Shown piece after piece: positions 51,283 through 61,939 of a stretch of DNA of 63,826 nucleotides. The stretch is from Bryobacterales bacterium. Its GTDB lineage: Bacteria; Acidobacteriota; Terriglobia; Bryobacterales; Bryobacteraceae. The notes beneath the pieces were generated by a model. That model did not search any database and was not told the DNA's origin. It was given only the letters and a program-made list of their open reading frames with translations. Location of the stretch: the NCBI GenBank assembly GCA_947446025.1, contig CANFEY010000021.1, forward strand, positions 1-63,826, read 5' to 3'. The first letter of the stretch is position 1; each line of letters opens with the position of its first letter. The position numbers were made by a program, and so were the translations under genes.

Positions 51283-53790
51283 TTACTGGAACAGCCCCTT
51301 CACCTTGTCCCAGAAACCTTTCTGTTGTTTGGGCTCTTCCTTCGCCGCAGGCGTGATCGGAATGACCTTGGGAGCCTTCGCGCGCGCCCTTGGACGGGCC
51401 TTAGCCGCCTCCGGTTCGTCGGCCTTGGCCAGCGTGACCGGTTCCGGGGCGTCGAAGGCGGAGACTAGCGTCTGGCCGCCGCGGCCGTGGCGGCTGCAGG
51501 CGTGGATGGGTTGGGTGCCGGAGATGAAGACTTCCGTGCGGACCTTGGGGCAGGCGGCGGTGGCGAGTTCGCCGGTTTCGGCGTCGACCTCCACGGTCAC
51601 GATGCCGTCGGGGGCTTCCAGCGTGTGGACGTTGCTGTACTCGCGATGCTTGTGGGCGTGGGCCATGAATTCGCCCCAGATGGGCAGCGCGCTGCGTGCG
51701 CCTTCCAGGATGAAGTCGCGGTTGTCATCGAAGCCGACCCAGACGGCGGTGATGATGCGGTTGGTGAAGCCTACGAACCAGCCGTCGCGCGAGGTGCCGG
51801 TCTTGCCCGCGGCGGGGAGATGGAAACCGTACTGCCCGACACCCGCGCCGGTGCCGGAGCGCAGCACTTCCTGCATCATGCTGTAGGTGAGGTACGCCGC
51901 GCGGGGATCGATGGCATCCTTCTTTTCGAGTTTCGACTGAAAAAGGCGCTTTCCATCCACACCCCGAATTGCCTTGATCATGCCGGGACGGATCAGCTGG
52001 CCTTGATTGGCGAAAGCCGTATACGCCCCGGCGATTTCCAGCGGCGTCACTTCATAGGTGCCCAGCGCGATGGAAGGCGTCGCCTTGATGCTCTTGTTCA
52101 AGCCCATCGCCACGGCCGTTTCCACCACCTTGTCATACCCCACCATCTCCGCGATCTTCACCGCTGGAATATTGAGCGAGTGCGCCAGCGCGTAGCGCAA
52201 CGTCACTGGCCCCATGGGTTTGCCGTGATCACCAGGCTCATACGGTTTGTCATCGAACCAGAACGTTGTCTCCTCGTCCTGCACGATGGAGGCGGGCGTC
52301 AACACGTTGGGACTGGAGGAATCCAGCGCCGACGCCATCGCCGCCGCGTAGACGATGGGCTTGAAAGACGATCCGGGTTGGCGCATCGCCAGCACGCGAT
52401 TGAGCTGCGATTCCCCGTAACTGCTTCCACCCACCAGTGCCAGGATCTCTCCGGTCTCCGCATCCAAGGCGACGGCCGCCACCTGCGCCTTGGGGAATTT
52501 CGCGGTCCCATAATTCTTGTTGCGCTTCAGCCACTGCGCATGCACCAGGGGCATGCCCTTGCGAACCGCTTCCACCAGATCCCGCTGCAATTCCAGATCC
52601 AGCGAAGTGTAGATTTTATGTGCGGAAGTACGGAAGCTCAATTCCTTGAACTGGGATTCCAGCGTCTTGGTCAGCAGGTCCACGAAGTACGGCGCGTCGC
52701 TGCTCTCCACGGCTTCTGAGATGACGCCCAGAGGGCTCTCCATCGCCGTCTTCAACTGCGCATCGGTGATCTTGTCATTCTCGCGCATGGCCTTCAGCAC
52801 GATGTTGCGCCGCGTCAACGCCGCTTCCGGATGGCGGAACGGATCGTAATTCGACGGCCCCTTGGCCAGACCGGCCAGCATCGCGGCTTCGGGAAGCTGA
52901 ATCTGCCCCAGGTCCTTGCCGAAGTAAGCCTGCGCGCCCTGCGCATAACCGCGCACCCAGAAGCTGCTCTGATGGCCGATATCGATGGAATTCGCGTAAT
53001 ACTCGAAGATCTCTTTCTTATCGAGCTTCTGCTCCAGATGCAGCGTGATCAGCGTCTCCGGCAGCTTGCGCCGCCAGCCTGCGGCCTTGTGGTCCAGCCA
53101 CAAGGTGCGCGCCAGCTGCTGGGTAATCGTCGATGCGCCCTGCCGCTTGCCTTCCACGATGTCCCTGTACGCCGCGCGCAAAATACCGAACGCGTCAAAA
53201 CCGGGGTGGTTGAAGAAATTCTTATCCTCGGCCGAGAGCGCCGCGTCCACCATCACCTGCGGAATGTCCGCGTAGCGCACGATGCGCCGCTTCTGCCGCT
53301 GCTTGTCGAAGAGGTTGCTGATGGCTTCCGGCTCCAGCAGGAATTGCGTGCGCTTGCGGTTGTCGTGCTGGGAGATGATCTCGGTGACCACGCCGTCCGC
53401 CACCTTGATCACCGCGCCTTCATTGTCGAACGCATCCGGGCCCGGATTGATCTCAATGCCATCGGGCCGCAGCCGGTACCAGCCCACGCTGCTACGGTTG
53501 CTATTTTCCGAATACCCCGCCCTGCGCAAGTACGCCGCGATCTCTACAGGAGTAATCGTTTCGCCCTTCAGCACCGGGCGAGGCGCTGCGTACAACACGC
53601 TCATATCCGCGAACGGACCCGCCTCCAACTTGGCGTGAATCATGTTCGCGTACAGGTTGTAGTAGTAAATGAACGTGCCGGCACCGACCAGGAACAGCAA
53701 TAGGCCCGTACCCAAAATGGCGCGTCGCCACGGCGTGGCGACAAGCTTGGCCAATCTCGAACTCTTAGAGACGCGAAGTTTTACAGGCAC
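51283..53790 (-). CDS. Class A penicillin-binding protein (bifunctional, PBP1b-like)
   Basis: 835 aa. Cytoplasmic N-terminus, membrane helix about 24-45, a UB2H-like domain about 65-150 (VEIAAYLRRAGYSENSN), glycosyltransferase GT51 about 165-340 (ALSAEDKNFFNHPGFDAFGI with catalytic Glu, GASTITQQLARTLWL), and transpeptidase about 400-700 with the serine motif SSFKP, SLN and KTGTS. A basic Pro/Ala tail ends in KGFWDKVKGLFQ. It polymerises and cross-links peptidoglycan in the periplasm. The UB2H-type domain suggests regulation by an outer-membrane lipoprotein, and a TPR lipoprotein is encoded two genes downstream in the same operon. Confidence 0.95.
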   Translation of the reverse strand: MPVKLRVSKSSRLAKLVATPWRRAILGTGLLLFLVGAGTFIYYYNLYANMIHAKLEAGPFADMSVLYAAPRPVLKGETITPVEIAAYLRRAGYSENSNRSSVGWYRLRPDGIEINPGPDAFDNEGAVIKVADGVVTEIISQHDNRKRTQFLLEPEAISNLFDKQRQKRRIVRYADIPQVMVDAALSAEDKNFFNHPGFDAFGILRAAYRDIVEGKRQGASTITQQLARTLWLDHKAAGWRRKLPETLITLHLEQKLDKKEIFEYYANSIDIGHQSSFWVRGYAQGAQAYFGKDLGQIQLPEAAMLAGLAKGPSNYDPFRHPEAALTRRNIVLKAMRENDKITDAQLKTAMESPLGVISEAVESSDAPYFVDLLTKTLESQFKELSFRTSAHKIYTSLDLELQRDLVEAVRKGMPLVHAQWLKRNKNYGTAKFPKAQVAAVALDAETGEILALVGGSSYGESQLNRVLAMRQPGSSFKPIVYAAAMASALDSSSPNVLTPASIVQDEETTFWFDDKPYEPGDHGKPMGPVTLRYALAHSLNIPAVKIAEMVGYDKVVETAVAMGLNKSIKATPSIALGTYEVTPLEIAGAYTAFANQGQLIRPGMIKAIRGVDGKRLFQSKLEKKDAIDPRAAYLTYSMMQEVLRSGTGAGVGQYGFHLPAAGKTGTSRDGWFVGFTNRIITAVWVGFDDNRDFILEGARSALPIWGEFMAHAHKHREYSNVHTLEAPDGIVTVEVDAETGELATAACPKVRTEVFISGTQPIHACSRHGRGGQTLVSAFDAPEPVTLAKADEPEAAKARPRARAKAPKVIPITPAAKEEPKQQKGFWDKVKGLFQ

Positions 53791-53793
53791 GGT

Positions 53794-54216
53794 CTACTTC
53801 TTCAGAAGCTCTTTCCACATATCTTCATTGGCTTGCCAGTCGGGCTCGGCATGGCCGGTGATCTGCAGTTCTTCTACCTTTAGAGTACCGTGCCCGTAGG
53901 GGCAAATGTATTCGGTTCGCGGACGGCTCAGCAGCACCTGTGTCCAGGATCCTGTCGCCAGCGGCATGCGCAAGCGCCGCATGCAGGTCCGGCAGCGGTA
54001 CCGGTGGTCCCACACGATGAGCAACAGCACCATCGCGCTGGCCACGGTGTAGAACATGATGCCGACGGTGTATCCCAGGCTGTGGCCGAAAGGATCGTCC
54101 ACCAAGCCGCGGATCGGTGCCGGGCGCGGCAAGACGGCAAGCACCGCCGCGGCGATGCCGCACAGCATCAATCCCGCGCCGGCCAACTTTGCCGCCAAGT
54201 AGCCCCAGTACCTCAT
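53794..54216 (-). CDS. Membrane protein with cytoplasmic zinc-ribbon-like motif
   Basis: 140 aa. Two helices (LAGAGLMLCGIAAAVLAVL about 11-29, and GIMFYTVASAMVLLLIVWDH about 52-71), then a soluble part with two cysteine sites, YRCRTCMRRLRM and YICPYGHGTL, which could form a C-x2-C...C-x3-H zinc ribbon. No family recognised. First gene of the PBP operon (3 bp gap to the PBP). Confidence 0.75.
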   Translation of the reverse strand: MRYWGYLAAKLAGAGLMLCGIAAAVLAVLPRPAPIRGLVDDPFGHSLGYTVGIMFYTVASAMVLLLIVWDHRYRCRTCMRRLRMPLATGSWTQVLLSRPRTEYICPYGHGTLKVEELQITGHAEPDWQANEDMWKELLKK

Positions 54217-54363
54217 ACATTGTTAGACGGAGAAAGCGGTCGAATGTTCCATACCCTCCGCTCCACTATTTGGATGGTACAACGTTGACGATAGTAGGGG
54301 GTGCCTGTGCTATCTTCAAAACATCAGGCGGCATCCCGCGTCGCGCCTGTTACAACCCCAGGA

Positions 54364-55800
54364 ATGAGTGTCTCGACCATGACTTTTACACGTATATTGC
54401 TAGCTCTGAGCTTGGTGTGTCTCCCCATCGGCGCGCAGGTTTCGCCCACCATCAATCCCTTGCCCTCGCGGGCCTTCGGCCAGACTAAGATGACTCTAGG
54501 CCTCCAGACCCAGACTCCGAACCTTCTGGAGGGCAACGAACTCAGCGGCCCCACCGCGATTGCGTTTGATACCACGTCTGCGACCCCGGTGGTCTATGTG
54601 GCGGATACGGCCAATCACCGGGTGCTGGCCTGGAAGAACCCGGGTTCGCTCACTCGGGGAAATCCAGCCGACCGCGTGATTGGGCAGCGTGATTTTTTCT
54701 CCGCGTATCCCGGCGGACCCGGCACAGCACCGCCCGCCCTGGTCTCCTCCGGCATGGTGTTCCCCAACGGTCTGGCCGTGGATTCCAACGGCAACCTGTA
54801 CGTCATGGACGCGGGCAACAACCGGATTTTGCGTTTTCCGCGCCCCATGGAGCAGCAGGGTGAGCTAGTCAACCCGGACATGGTCATCGGCCAGAAGACG
54901 CCGGGAGCCACCGCGACGCTAGGCTCGGCAGGCCCCATCGGCATTGCGCTGGACGCCTTCGACAACATCATTGCCGCCGAAGCGGCAAACCGCATGACGT
55001 TCTACTATGCGCGCGCCATCTATCAGCACGCCGCTACCTATGCGTCCGGATCATTGTTAGGTTCCACCCTGACACCTAACATGTACACGATTCTTTACCG
55101 CCTGGGCAAAGGCTTTGACTTCACTCCTGCCAGCGCGGTTCCGCCCTGCCCGAAAACGCTGGCTGGATTGGAAGTGCTGGTGAACGGCACGCCCGCTCCC
55201 ATCACCAGCGTGTTGGCCAATGCGATCTATTTCCTGGTTCCCAACAACGCCCCCACTGCCGGGGATGTTGAGTATCTGGTAAGACGCCCCGCCACCGGTG
55301 AAATCATCGCTGCCGGGAATTTCACCATGGGCACCGCTGCCCCCGGCTTCTTCACCGCCAACCAGCAAGGCACCCAACAGATCGCCGCCACCAATGAAGA
55401 CGGCACGCCGAACAGCGCCAGCAATCGCATTGGCCAGGACCAACTGCTGACGCTGTGGATGACCGGCTTCGGCCGCCTCGACAACGCTCCCCCGGATGGC
55501 GAAGCAGCCGGACGCGCCGTGCCCACGGACGTGAACCCGGTGATCACCATCGGTGCCTATCGTGTTCCGCCGGAGAAGATCCTGTACTCGGGCTTATCGC
55601 CGGAGTTCCCCGGCCTGTGGCAGATTAACATTCGCATGCCGAAGAACGGTGAGCCGTTCGCTCCTTTACCCGGACCCAAGGTTCCGATTCTGGTGCAGAT
55701 GCGCGACGTTCCCAGCAACATCGGTGGCACGGCCAATCCGGGCGTCGACCGCCAGCTGACGGTCCCCAACGACCTCATCACAACGGTGGCACTCAAGTAG
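54364..55800 (+). CDS. Secreted NHL-repeat protein with TIGR03437 C-terminal domain
   Basis: 478 aa from the ATG at 54364 (ATG at 54379 also possible). Signal peptide to about residue 25. NHL-type propeller repeats in the first half: PTAIAFDTTSATPVVYVADT, NHRVLAWKNP, PNGLAVDSNGNLYVMDAGNN, RILRFPRP. From about residue 255 the TIGR03437 domain: LAGLEVLVNGTPAPITSVLA, IYFLVPNNAPTAGD, APGFFTANQQGTQQIAATNE and LLTLWMTGFGRLDN. This domain is a hallmark of Solibacter-type Acidobacteria, where it ends many secreted proteins. Function unknown. Confidence 0.9.
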   Translation: MSVSTMTFTRILLALSLVCLPIGAQVSPTINPLPSRAFGQTKMTLGLQTQTPNLLEGNELSGPTAIAFDTTSATPVVYVADTANHRVLAWKNPGSLTRGNPADRVIGQRDFFSAYPGGPGTAPPALVSSGMVFPNGLAVDSNGNLYVMDAGNNRILRFPRPMEQQGELVNPDMVIGQKTPGATATLGSAGPIGIALDAFDNIIAAEAANRMTFYYARAIYQHAATYASGSLLGSTLTPNMYTILYRLGKGFDFTPASAVPPCPKTLAGLEVLVNGTPAPITSVLANAIYFLVPNNAPTAGDVEYLVRRPATGEIIAAGNFTMGTAAPGFFTANQQGTQQIAATNEDGTPNSASNRIGQDQLLTLWMTGFGRLDNAPPDGEAAGRAVPTDVNPVITIGAYRVPPEKILYSGLSPEFPGLWQINIRMPKNGEPFAPLPGPKVPILVQMRDVPSNIGGTANPGVDRQLTVPNDLITTVALK

Positions 55801-55803
55801 AGC

Positions 55804-56844
55804 ATGCAAAATCCCTACGCCCGGTGGATGTACGACTGGGAAAATCGATTGATGTCGGTCTCCACCAATCGGGTGGTGCGGCCGTTCGACTGGGGCTTGG
55901 AGTGGGCGCGGGATCTTCCCTGCGCCCCCACGCCGAACGGGCACGCGCCGCACGAATACCTGCGCGACTTCAGCCTGGCCGCGCTTGCCGATACGGACGA
56001 GTTCTTCCGCTACACAACTCCCAGCGACTACACGCTGACGGGCAACATCCTGCGCTTTACCACCGCGGCGCCGAGCCCCTACCCGGAGAATGACCGGGTA
56101 CACGGCGTGTGGTTCCCAGCCGAGCACAAGCCCGGCAGGCGCAAAACCGCGGTCATCGTGCTGCCGCACTGGAACGCATCGCTCAATCAGCACGGAGCCT
56201 TGTGCGCCGGCATCGCCAAGTTCGGGACCAGCGCGCTGCGCCTGAGCCTTCCCTATCACGACTACCGCATGCCGCCGGAGCTGCAACGCGCCGACTACGC
56301 CGTGTCCTCAAACGTCGCCCGCACCATCCATGCCACCCGCCAGGCGGTCATCGACGTGCGCAGCGCCGCCGATTGGCTGGAGCAACAGGGCTTTGAGAGC
56401 ATCGGCCTGGTGGGCACCAGCCTGGGTTCCTGCTACGCGTTCCTGGCCAGCACGCATGATCCGCGCTTGAAGGTGAATGTGTTCAATCACTGCTCCACCT
56501 ACTTCGCCGATGTGGTGTGGGAGGGCCTCTCCACGCAGCACATCAAGACCAGCCTCGAAACCGCAGTAACGCTCGACCAGCTGCGGGATTCCTGGAAATG
56601 CATCAGCCCGCCGTACTACATTGAGCGCTACGCTAAGGGCGGCAAGAAGCCGCTGTTCATGTACGCGAAGTACGATACGACGTTCCCGGTGCGCTTCTCT
56701 GAGCAGTTAGTGCAGAAGGCCCGCGAGCTAGGCTTCTGGCACAAAGCCGTGGTCCTCCCCTGCGGCCACTATACGCTAGGCGAAACGCCCTTCAAGTTCA
56801 TGGCCGGCTTCCACATCATCAGCTTCCTGAAGCGGCACCTGTAA
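55804..56844 (+). CDS. Alpha/beta-hydrolase family protein
   Basis: 346 aa, no signal peptide, starting 3 bp after the TIGR03437 gene. Alpha/beta-hydrolase core: TAVIVLPHWNASLNQHGALC (about 115-134, oxyanion strand), SALRLSLPYHDYRMP, SIGLVGTSLGSCYAFLAST with nucleophile Ser in G-T-S-L-G, LFMYAKYDTTFP with the acid Asp, and VVLPCGHYTLGETPF with the catalytic His. Similar to dipeptidyl-peptidase- or acetylxylan-esterase-like hydrolases of unknown substrate. A solo REP copy lies 3 bp after its stop. Confidence 0.87.
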   Translation: MQNPYARWMYDWENRLMSVSTNRVVRPFDWGLEWARDLPCAPTPNGHAPHEYLRDFSLAALADTDEFFRYTTPSDYTLTGNILRFTTAAPSPYPENDRVHGVWFPAEHKPGRRKTAVIVLPHWNASLNQHGALCAGIAKFGTSALRLSLPYHDYRMPPELQRADYAVSSNVARTIHATRQAVIDVRSAADWLEQQGFESIGLVGTSLGSCYAFLASTHDPRLKVNVFNHCSTYFADVVWEGLSTQHIKTSLETAVTLDQLRDSWKCISPPYYIERYAKGGKKPLFMYAKYDTTFPVRFSEQLVQKARELGFWHKAVVLPCGHYTLGETPFKFMAGFHIISFLKRHL

Positions 56845-56846
56845 AA

Positions 56847-56875
56847 AGATCGGTGTCAGACACCACAACTCCCGA
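56847..56875 (+). repeat. Solo copy of the RAYT element repeat
   Basis: 29 bp identical to the first 29 bp of the left RAYT repeat at 44105, core GGTGTCAGACACC included. It fills the gap between the hydrolase stop (56844) and the convergent tyrS stop (56879). Confidence 0.93.
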
Positions 56876-56878
56876 TCT

Positions 56879-58072
56879 CTACGTCTCGACGCGTTTCCAC
56901 TTCTTGCCCGCCCGGATCGTGAGCACCGCGCCGCCCGGATGCGACAGATCGGTCCACCGCGCGCCGTCGATTTCCACGGCACCCGACTTTACCAGCCGGT
57001 CCGCCTCTGTACGCGACGGAGCCAGCCCCACCGCGACCAGCAACTTCGGCACGTGCAGTCCCGCCGCCGTCCGAGCCTCAGCCGGTGCGGCCACAGTCAC
57101 GATATCCGACGGCACACCGCCCTGCTGCACCTCGCGCGCGAAATCTTCGGCGGCCTGCGCCGCGTCCGCAGCCGAGTGGAAGTCCGTAACGATGCGGCCG
57201 GCGAGTTCCTTCTTCACCGCCATCGGCTCGCGAGCTTTCATCGCCGCGATCTCGGGGACCGTCGCATCCGTCAGCAGCTCCCAATATCGCCACATCAGCG
57301 TGTCATTGACCGACATGACTTTGCGGAACATCACCTTCGCCGGCTCCGTAATCCCGATGTAGTTGCCCTTGGACTTCGACATCTTCTCCACGCCGTCGGT
57401 GCCTTCAAGCAGAGGCACCGTCGCGACGATCTGCGGCGGCTGCCCCGCGTCCTTCTGCAATTCGCGCCCAACGAGAAGGTTGAACCGCTGATCGGTGCCG
57501 CCTAACTCGACGTCGCACTTGAGCATCACCGAGTCGTAGCCCTGCACCAGCGGGTACAAAATCTCATGCATCGAAATCGGCACGCCGTCCTTCAGCCGCT
57601 TGGTGAAGTCGTCGCGTTCCAAAATGCGAGCCACCGTGTACTTCCCCGCCAACCGGATCATCCCTTCAAAGCCGAGCTGCTCCAACCATTCGCTGTTGTA
57701 GCGGATTTCGGTCTTGGCCGGATCCAGAATCTTGAAGACCTGCTTCTTATAAGTCTCGGCATTCTCAACGATCTGCTCTCGCGTCATCGGAGGCCGCGTC
57801 GCATTGCGCCCGCTCGGGTCGCCGATCATCGCTGTGCCATCGCCGATGAGGAAAATCGCGGTGTGCCCCAGATCCTGAAAGTGCTTCATCTTGCGGATCA
57901 GCACGGTGTGGCCCACGTGCAAGTCGGGAGCGGTAGGGTCAAACCCCGCCTTCACGCGCAGCGGGCGGCCAGCCTTGACGCATTCCTCCAGGCGAGTCTT
58001 CAAGTCCTCTTCGCGGATAATATCCACGAAGCCTTTGCGTAAGTAGTCGAGTTGTTGGGATACGGGAAGCAC
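56879..58072 (-). CDS. tyrS: Tyrosyl-tRNA synthetase
   Basis: 397 aa from a GTG at 58072 ([13 protein letters not shown] is the family start); 20 more codons are open upstream but run into the divergent promoter region. Class I features: [20 protein letters not shown] with the HIGH-type [38 protein letters not shown] (tyrosine and tRNA recognition), and the K-M-S-K-S loop in [12 protein letters not shown]-terminal S4-like domain ends the protein ([20 protein letters not shown]). It charges tRNA-Tyr. The bacterial TyrZ/TyrS subtype was not resolved. Confidence 0.96.
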   Translation of the reverse strand: MLPVSQQLDYLRKGFVDIIREEDLKTRLEECVKAGRPLRVKAGFDPTAPDLHVGHTVLIRKMKHFQDLGHTAIFLIGDGTAMIGDPSGRNATRPPMTREQIVENAETYKKQVFKILDPAKTEIRYNSEWLEQLGFEGMIRLAGKYTVARILERDDFTKRLKDGVPISMHEILYPLVQGYDSVMLKCDVELGGTDQRFNLLVGRELQKDAGQPPQIVATVPLLEGTDGVEKMSKSKGNYIGITEPAKVMFRKVMSVNDTLMWRYWELLTDATVPEIAAMKAREPMAVKKELAGRIVTDFHSAADAAQAAEDFAREVQQGGVPSDIVTVAAPAEARTAAGLHVPKLLVAVGLAPSRTEADRLVKSGAVEIDGARWTDLSHPGGAVLTIRAGKKWKRVET

Positions 58073-58162
58073 TTGTCTTAGTGTATTTTGTTTGCCCGGC
58101 CTGCGGCGAACTGTAGCCGGACATTCATCCAATTGAAAAGGCTGCTTCGTATCTTAATGTGT

Positions 58163-61096
58163 ATGAGAAATCGTTTTGGTGCCTTTCTATTATTCTTGTT
58201 CGCAACACTGTCTTTCGGCCAATCGCAATTTGGCGGAGCATCGTTGAGCGGCGTCGTCGCAGACCCCTCTGGCGCGGTCATAGCGAACGCGAAAATCGCG
58301 GCCACGCAAACGGCCACCAACGCTGTTCGCGAAACCCAGACCACCGATGACGGATTTTATAGCCTCGCCTCATTGCCTCCCGGCGTCTATGACTTGAGCG
58401 TGGAAGCGCCAGGATTCAAAACAGCCAAGCGCACCGGACTAACACTGAACGTTGGTGCCACGGTGTCGCTCGACATCGCGCTGCAAGTTGGCACGCCCAC
58501 TGAGACCATCACCGTGACTGAGGACGCTCCCCTGGTCGAAACCTCACGCTCGCAGACTTCCACCGTTATCAACGCGCGGTCCGTATCCGACCTGCCCATC
58601 AACGGCCGTAACTTCCTGGACTTCACCGCCCTCACCCCCGGCGTTGTGAAGGACCCCACCCGCGGCGGCGACCTGACGTTCGGCGGGCAGCGCGGCACCA
58701 TGAACAGCCTCACCGTCGACGGCACGGACTCCAATAACGTATTCTTCGGCCAGTCCACCGGTCGCGCCGGCTCCGGCCGCAGCCCCTATAGCTTCAGCCA
58801 GGATGTGGTGCAGGAGTTTCAGGTCTCCACCAACACCTTCGCCCCGGAAATCGGCCGCGCGGGCGGCGGCGTGGTCAACGTGATCACCAAGAGCGGCACC
58901 AACGCCTTCCACGGTACCGTCTTCGAGTTCTTCCGCGACCGCGGCCTGAATGCCAACACCTTCATCAACAATTGCAACAGCGCACGCAAAGGCAACTATC
59001 ACTTCAACCAATTCGGCGGCAACATCGGCGGCCCGGTGGTCAAGGACAAGCTGTTCTTCTTCTTCGATTACGACGGCCAGCGCAATAACGAAGCCATCAC
59101 CACCGTGCTAGCCGGTGGTGCCGCCCCCGCCGACGCCGCCTCGCAAGCAGCGCTGCAGATCCTCCGGGGCTACGTCGGCCAGTATCCTCGCAAGCTGGAC
59201 AACAACGTCTACCTGCTCAAGGGCGATTACAACATCAGCAGCAACCAGCGCTTTGGCATCCGCTACAACAGCAATCGCTTCAACGGCGTCAACTTCGAGA
59301 ATAGTGGCGCGCAGAGCGCGCTGGAGCACACAGGCAATAGCAAGGTATCCACCGACAACCTCTCCGGCAATCACTCCTGGACGCTTTCGCCGACCGTGGT
59401 CCTGGATTCCCGCCTCACCTACACCAAGGACGATCAACCGGGCCAGGCCAACAGCACCGCGCCTGAAGCCATCATCCGCCAGGGCGGCCAGAACGTCATG
59501 AGCATCGGCCGCAACGCCTTCAGCCCGCGCTACACCAACGCGAAAACGATTCAGTGGGCCGAAGCGCTCTCCATCGTGAAGGGCAACCACACCATGAAGT
59601 TCGGCGTGGACATCATCAGCCAGCGCATCGACAATTTCTTCCCCGGCAACTTCAGCGGAACGTACACGTTCAACAGCTATGCCGATTTCTTTAACAAGAC
59701 CCCGGCCAGCTTCACGCAGGGCTTCGCAGGAGCCAACACCGATGGCGCGCTCACGAAACCGAACGTCACCGAATCCGCACTCTACCTGCAGGACTCCTGG
59801 CGCGCCACTGACCGCCTGACGTTGAACTACGGCGTCCGCTATGACCTATTCGCCTACGCGCAACCCAAGGTGCAGAATCCGAACGCCGCGCTGCTCGCAG
59901 GCGGACTCGACACCAGCCGCATCAATCGCGACCGCAACAACTGGGGTCCGCGCTTCGGTTTCGCCTACAAGGTCAACCGCAGCGGCACTACCCTGATCCG
60001 CGGCGGCTGGGGCATGTATTACGGACGCACGCCGTCCATCATGACCGGCACCGCGATGTCGCAAAACGGCATCCAGGCGTAGACCTACACGCTGACCAGC
60101 GGCTTCCCCACCTACCCCAGCATCCTCGCCGCTCCGCCCACTGTGAGCCGCACTCCCGACATCTACGTCTTCGCGAAAGACTACGTGCAGCCGCTTACCC
60201 ATCAGTTCAGCCTCAACCTGGAACAGGGCTTGGGCAACGATTACGCGCTGACCATCGGCTACCTGGGCGTGCGCGGCCAGCACCTGAGCCGCACCCGCGA
60301 CGTCAACCGCTTCCCGGCCGAGCCCACCACGCTGACCTACTCCACCGGCGGCAGCGCGACCATTCTGCGCTACAACGGGCGCCCCAACACCGGGTTCGGA
60401 CGCATCAGCCTCTTCGACAGCGGCGCCGATTCTTACTACCACGGCGGCTTCGTCCAGATCACCAAGCGCTTCGCGAACAGCTTCCAGTTCCTGACCTCCT
60501 ACACGTACTCGAAGGTCATCGATTCCAACCCCGACTTCACCTCGGTCGTGGTCGGCGTGGATGACGGCAAGAACGCGCAGGACACCTTGAACGCCAACTT
60601 CGAGCGCGGCCGCGGCAACGCCGACATCACCAACAAGTTCGTCTTCTCCGGCATCTGGGACATCGACTACGCCCGGTCGCTGAGCAACGTCGTCGCGCGC
60701 AACCTGCTGCGCGGCTACCAGCTCTCCATCATCTCCAACGTGCAAAGCGGCCGCCTGTTCACCGCCACCGTCGGCAGCGATCCGAACAACGACGGCAACA
60801 CCGCCACCGACCGTCCCCCGGCCATCAACCGCAACACCCTGGGAGCCCCGGCGTTCATGACCGCCGACGTGCGCTTCACCCGCGACATCGCACTGAAGGG
60901 CGAACGCGTCAAGCTCCGCATCATCTTCGAGGCGTTCAACGTCACCAACCGCGCCAACTTCAACGCCCTGAACCGGGCGGCGTATACGTTCAACGCGACG
61001 TCTCGGGTGCTGACGCCCGTGGCCAACTTCGGCACGGTCACCGGCACCACGTCCGACCCGCGCATTCTCCAACTGGCCGGCAAGATTACCTTCTAA
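58163..61096 (+). pseudogene. Oar-like TonB-dependent receptor interrupted by an in-frame amber codon
   Basis: Starts at ATG 58163 (or 58157). Signal peptide 1-18, a carboxypeptidase-regulatory-like domain about 24-105 (GASLSGVVADPSGAVIANAK), plug domain about 110-230 (DLPINGRNFLDFTALTPGVV, GGGVVNVITKSGTNAFHGTV), then barrel. The frame reaches TAG at 60080-60082 after NGIQA and continues open from TYTLTSGFPTYPSILAAPPT to TAA at 61094-61096, so the full length would be about 977 codons. The second half encodes normal barrel strands ending LAGKITF. A single CAG-to-TAG change explains it. Nonsense mutation, suppression, or a sequencing error remain possible. Confidence 0.88.
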
Positions 61097-61136
61097 TTCC
61101 TTCAACGCCGCGGCGGGGCAGTGCGTCAGACTTTTT

Positions 61137-61865
61137 ATGAAGGCTGCCGCCCTCCTCGCCGCGTTTTGTCATTTGGCTCACGCCCAGACTGCGCCCATCG
61201 CGTTCGAAGTCGCAACTATCAAACCCTCTGAACCCGGCGTGGTTGCGTCTCCCACGCGGCAGTCCGGCCTCAGAATCAACGGCGACCGCGTCGACATCCG
61301 CGATTTCGACATTCGCTACGCCCTCGGCCAAGCCTACCGCGTCCGTCCCATCTACGTGTTCGGCGAGGATTGGATCACCAAGGCGAAATTCGACATCAGC
61401 GCCAAGATGCCAGAAGGCGCGACGCCCGCGCAGGTCCCCGAGATGCTCCGCGCGCTGCTGGTCGAACGGTTCGGCGTCCGCATGCACACCGAGACCCGGC
61501 AGATGCCAGTCTTCGTGCTGCGCGTCGCCAAAGGAGGGCACAAGCTGAGGGAACTTCCGCCGGATGCGCCCAGGGGTTCGCGCGTGGAATCCATCGGTGC
61601 CTCCGCCAGTTTCGCCGGCCTGCGAGACCCTCTCATCGATCAGACCGGCCTCACGGGCAAGTACGAAATCGCACTGAACCCCGAACTTATCTTCGCTGGC
61701 ATAGGCGGCAGAGGCGGCGTCACCCGCGACCCGCTCGACGATTCCGATGCCCTGGCCCGCATGCAGGAAGCCGTCGTGCCGCTTGGACTTACCATCGAGC
61801 GTGCCCGGATTCCCTCAGAGGTTGTGGTCATCGACTATATCGAGCACACGCCGACGGGCAACTGA
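61137..61865 (+). CDS. TIGR03435 family secreted soil protein
   Basis: 242 aa. Signal peptide 1-16 (ALLAAFCHLAHA) followed at once by the family opening FEVATIKPSEP. Further hallmarks: RVDIRDFDIRYALGQAYRV, WITKAKFDISAKMPEGATPA, MLRALLVERFGVRMHTETRQ, PVFVLRVAKGGHKL, DQTGLTGKYEIAL. Found in very large numbers in Solibacter and relatives; function unknown, often near regulators and TonB receptors, as here. Shorter than many members in the middle region. Confidence 0.9.
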   Translation: MKAAALLAAFCHLAHAQTAPIAFEVATIKPSEPGVVASPTRQSGLRINGDRVDIRDFDIRYALGQAYRVRPIYVFGEDWITKAKFDISAKMPEGATPAQVPEMLRALLVERFGVRMHTETRQMPVFVLRVAKGGHKLRELPPDAPRGSRVESIGASASFAGLRDPLIDQTGLTGKYEIALNPELIFAGIGGRGGVTRDPLDDSDALARMQEAVVPLGLTIERARIPSEVVVIDYIEHTPTGN

Positions 61866-61939
61866 TACGCGCTACAGACACTTCAATTCATCCCACTCAA
61901 GCGCGCTCCCCAAAGCCAGATGGATCGTTGCTTACTGCC

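Noticed and set aside
59846-61105. 419-codon minus-strand ORF opposite the second half of the TonB receptor
   Set aside because: Val/Gly/Ala-rich shadow; the plus strand encodes conserved barrel strands.
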